From Paracoccaceae bacterium (GTDB lineage: Bacteria > Pseudomonadota > Alphaproteobacteria > Rhodobacterales > Rhodobacteraceae), in NCBI GenBank assembly GCA_007134405.1, contig SLKW01000171.1, forward strand, positions 1 through 6,719: a DNA stretch of 6,719 nucleotides, read 5' to 3'. Each line of letters opens with the position of its first letter. Positions within the stretch are counted from its first letter, which is position 1. The notes under the pieces are model-generated. The model saw nothing but the letters and a program-made list of their open reading frames with translations, was not told the DNA's origin and did no database searches. The translations under genes and the position numbers were made by a program. Shown here piece after piece: positions 5,687 to 6,719 of the stretch.

Positions 5687-6719
5687 ATGAAATTTCATTC
5701 TCCCGCCCTCCTTGCAGCCCTGCTGGTCATTCCTTTGATCCTCGGCCAGTGCGAAACCTCCACGGAACGCGCGGAACGCCATTATCAGGCGGGCATCGAA
5801 TTGCTGGAAGCGGGCGATATCGACCGGGCGCTGGTCGAGTTGCGCAATGTCTTTCGGCTTGATGGCCGGCACCGGGACGCGCGAGCCACCTATGCGCGGC
5901 TCATGCGCGAGCGTGGTGCGAACCGCGAAGCCTTTGGCCAATATCTGCGCCTGGTCGAGCAGTATCCCGATGATGTCGAAGGCCGTATCGCACTTGCAGA
6001 AATGGCTGTAGCCGGGGGTGACTGGGAAGAAGCCGAACGGCATGGCGCAGTCGCCCGCCGTCTGGCTCCCGAGGATCCGGTGGTGCGCGCAGTAGCCGCA
6101 ACGCTCGATTATCGCGCGGCATTAATCAGCGAAGACCCAGAAGCACGCGAGGCCGCCGTCATCCAAGCTCGCGAGACGATCGAGGAAGACGCCCCTGGCC
6201 AGATCATCGCCCGACGTGTCGTGATCAATGAGCTTCTGGCGACCGATGACCCGCAGCAAGCGATGCCCGAGATTGAGCGTGCGCTGGAGCAGGATCCAAC
6301 CAACCCCGAGTATAACGAGTTACGCTTGGGCCTGCTGATCGCCCGCGGCGATATCGAGGCCGCGACCGAGCAGTTCGAGATCATGTACGAACGCTTCCCG
6401 GAGAACGAAGCCCTGCGCGACGGACTGATCCGCTGGTATGTCCAGCAGGGCGATCTGGACGCAGCCGAGAGCTTTCTGCGTCGGCTTGCCGAGGAAAGCG
6501 AGGAACCCGACCCATCGATCGCTGTGGTGCAGTTCCTCCGTCAGACCCGTGGCTCCGATGCCGCGCTCGACGAACTCGACCGCCTGATCGAAGCTGGTCG
6601 CCATACCGAAACCTTTCGAGCCGCACGGGCCGTTCTCAACATCGAGGAGGGGCGCGTGGACGAAGGCGTGACCGAGCTCGAAGCCATCGTCGAGGACGCA
6701 GCGCCGAGCAGACGGATCC
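5687..6719 (+). CDS. TPR-repeat lipoprotein, PrsT-like, EPS/PEP-CTERM locus (partial, cut by the window edge)
   Basis: The first 344 residues of an open frame with no stop before the right edge. An AGGG 9 bases upstream supports ATG 5687. Residues 1-21 are an export signal ending LGQC, with Cys22 the probable lipidated residue; glutamine before the cysteine is atypical for a lipobox. After it come helical TPR units at about 29-60, 63-96, 97-130, 206-239 and 240-272, with the usual small residue and aromatic spacing (for example AGIELLEAGDIDRALVEL). The stretch at 131-205 is more divergent. The protein is acidic. It resembles the PrsT-type TPR lipoproteins of exosortase-linked EPS loci, thought to act in the periplasm or at the membrane as scaffolds for polymer assembly or export. 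It lies 172 bp after the sugar transferase with no clear terminator between, so cotranscription is possible. Confidence 0.85.
   Translation, partial: MKFHSPALLAALLVIPLILGQCETSTERAERHYQAGIELLEAGDIDRALVELRNVFRLDGRHRDARATYARLMRERGANREAFGQYLRLVEQYPDDVEGRIALAEMAVAGGDWEEAERHGAVARRLAPEDPVVRAVAATLDYRAALISEDPEAREAAVIQARETIEEDAPGQIIARRVVINELLATDDPQQAMPEIERALEQDPTNPEYNELRLGLLIARGDIEAATEQFEIMYERFPENEALRDGLIRWYVQQGDLDAAESFLRRLAEESEEPDPSIAVVQFLRQTRGSDAALDELDRLIEAGRHTETFRAARAVLNIEEGRVDEGVTELEAIVEDAAPSRRI

Noticed and set aside
5672..6604. Several minus-strand frames opposite the TPR gene
   Set aside because: They are shadows of a continuous plus-strand frame with signal sequence and repeated TPR units that runs off the right edge.
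6714..6719. Window ends exactly on GGATCC, suggesting a cloning junction
   Set aside because: GGATCC also occurs inside the window (for example at 1487 and 3036), so the ending can be chance and there is no vector-like sequence.

Overview
This GC-rich window looks like a piece of an alphaproteobacterial chromosome or large replicon, probably from the Rhodobacterales (Roseobacter-like). The assignment rests on a VPLPA-type C-terminal sorting signal, a protein-sorting variant I associate with that order, and on the sequence style of the neighbouring polysaccharide proteins. No rRNA, tRNA, CRISPR array, insertion sequence or phage gene is visible.

Layout: (1) 28-774, plus strand, is a secreted VPLPA-CTERM (PEP-CTERM-like) protein closed by a strong intrinsic terminator at 802-827. 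(2) 775-902 is a convergent spacer holding that terminator, a perfect 16-bp tandem duplication and a stem-loop just past the stop of the opposing operon. (3) 4294-903, minus strand, is a compact three-gene operon read leftward: an ExeA-like AAA ATPase of the PEP-CTERM-locus type, a Wzz/GumC-type chain-length determinant, and a BY-type tyrosine autokinase with a C-terminal tyrosine cluster. (4) 4295-4830 is a divergent regulatory region of about 540 bp with a good sigma-70-like promoter for the rightward genes and several direct and inverted repeats. (5) 4831-5514, plus strand, is an ExoY/WcaJ-type sugar-1-phosphate transferase. (6) 5687 to the right edge, plus strand, is the first 344 residues of a TPR-repeat (lipo)protein resembling PrsT. 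It runs out of the window without a stop.

Together these make the core of an exopolysaccharide locus of the exosortase/PEP-CTERM-associated kind. The sugar transferase would load the first sugar phosphate onto undecaprenyl phosphate. The Wzz-like protein and tyrosine kinase would control chain length and export. The ATPase and TPR protein are accessories repeatedly found at exosortase-linked EPS loci. The VPLPA-CTERM protein is a candidate cargo for an exosortase, which is not in the window and is expected nearby or elsewhere in the genome.

The gene set is a recognisable family locus rather than a new system. The least explained parts are the repeat-rich divergent promoter region, a possible 14-codon leader ORF in front of the ATPase, the dyad in front of the TPR gene, and the extra membrane segment at the C-terminus of the Wzz-like protein.
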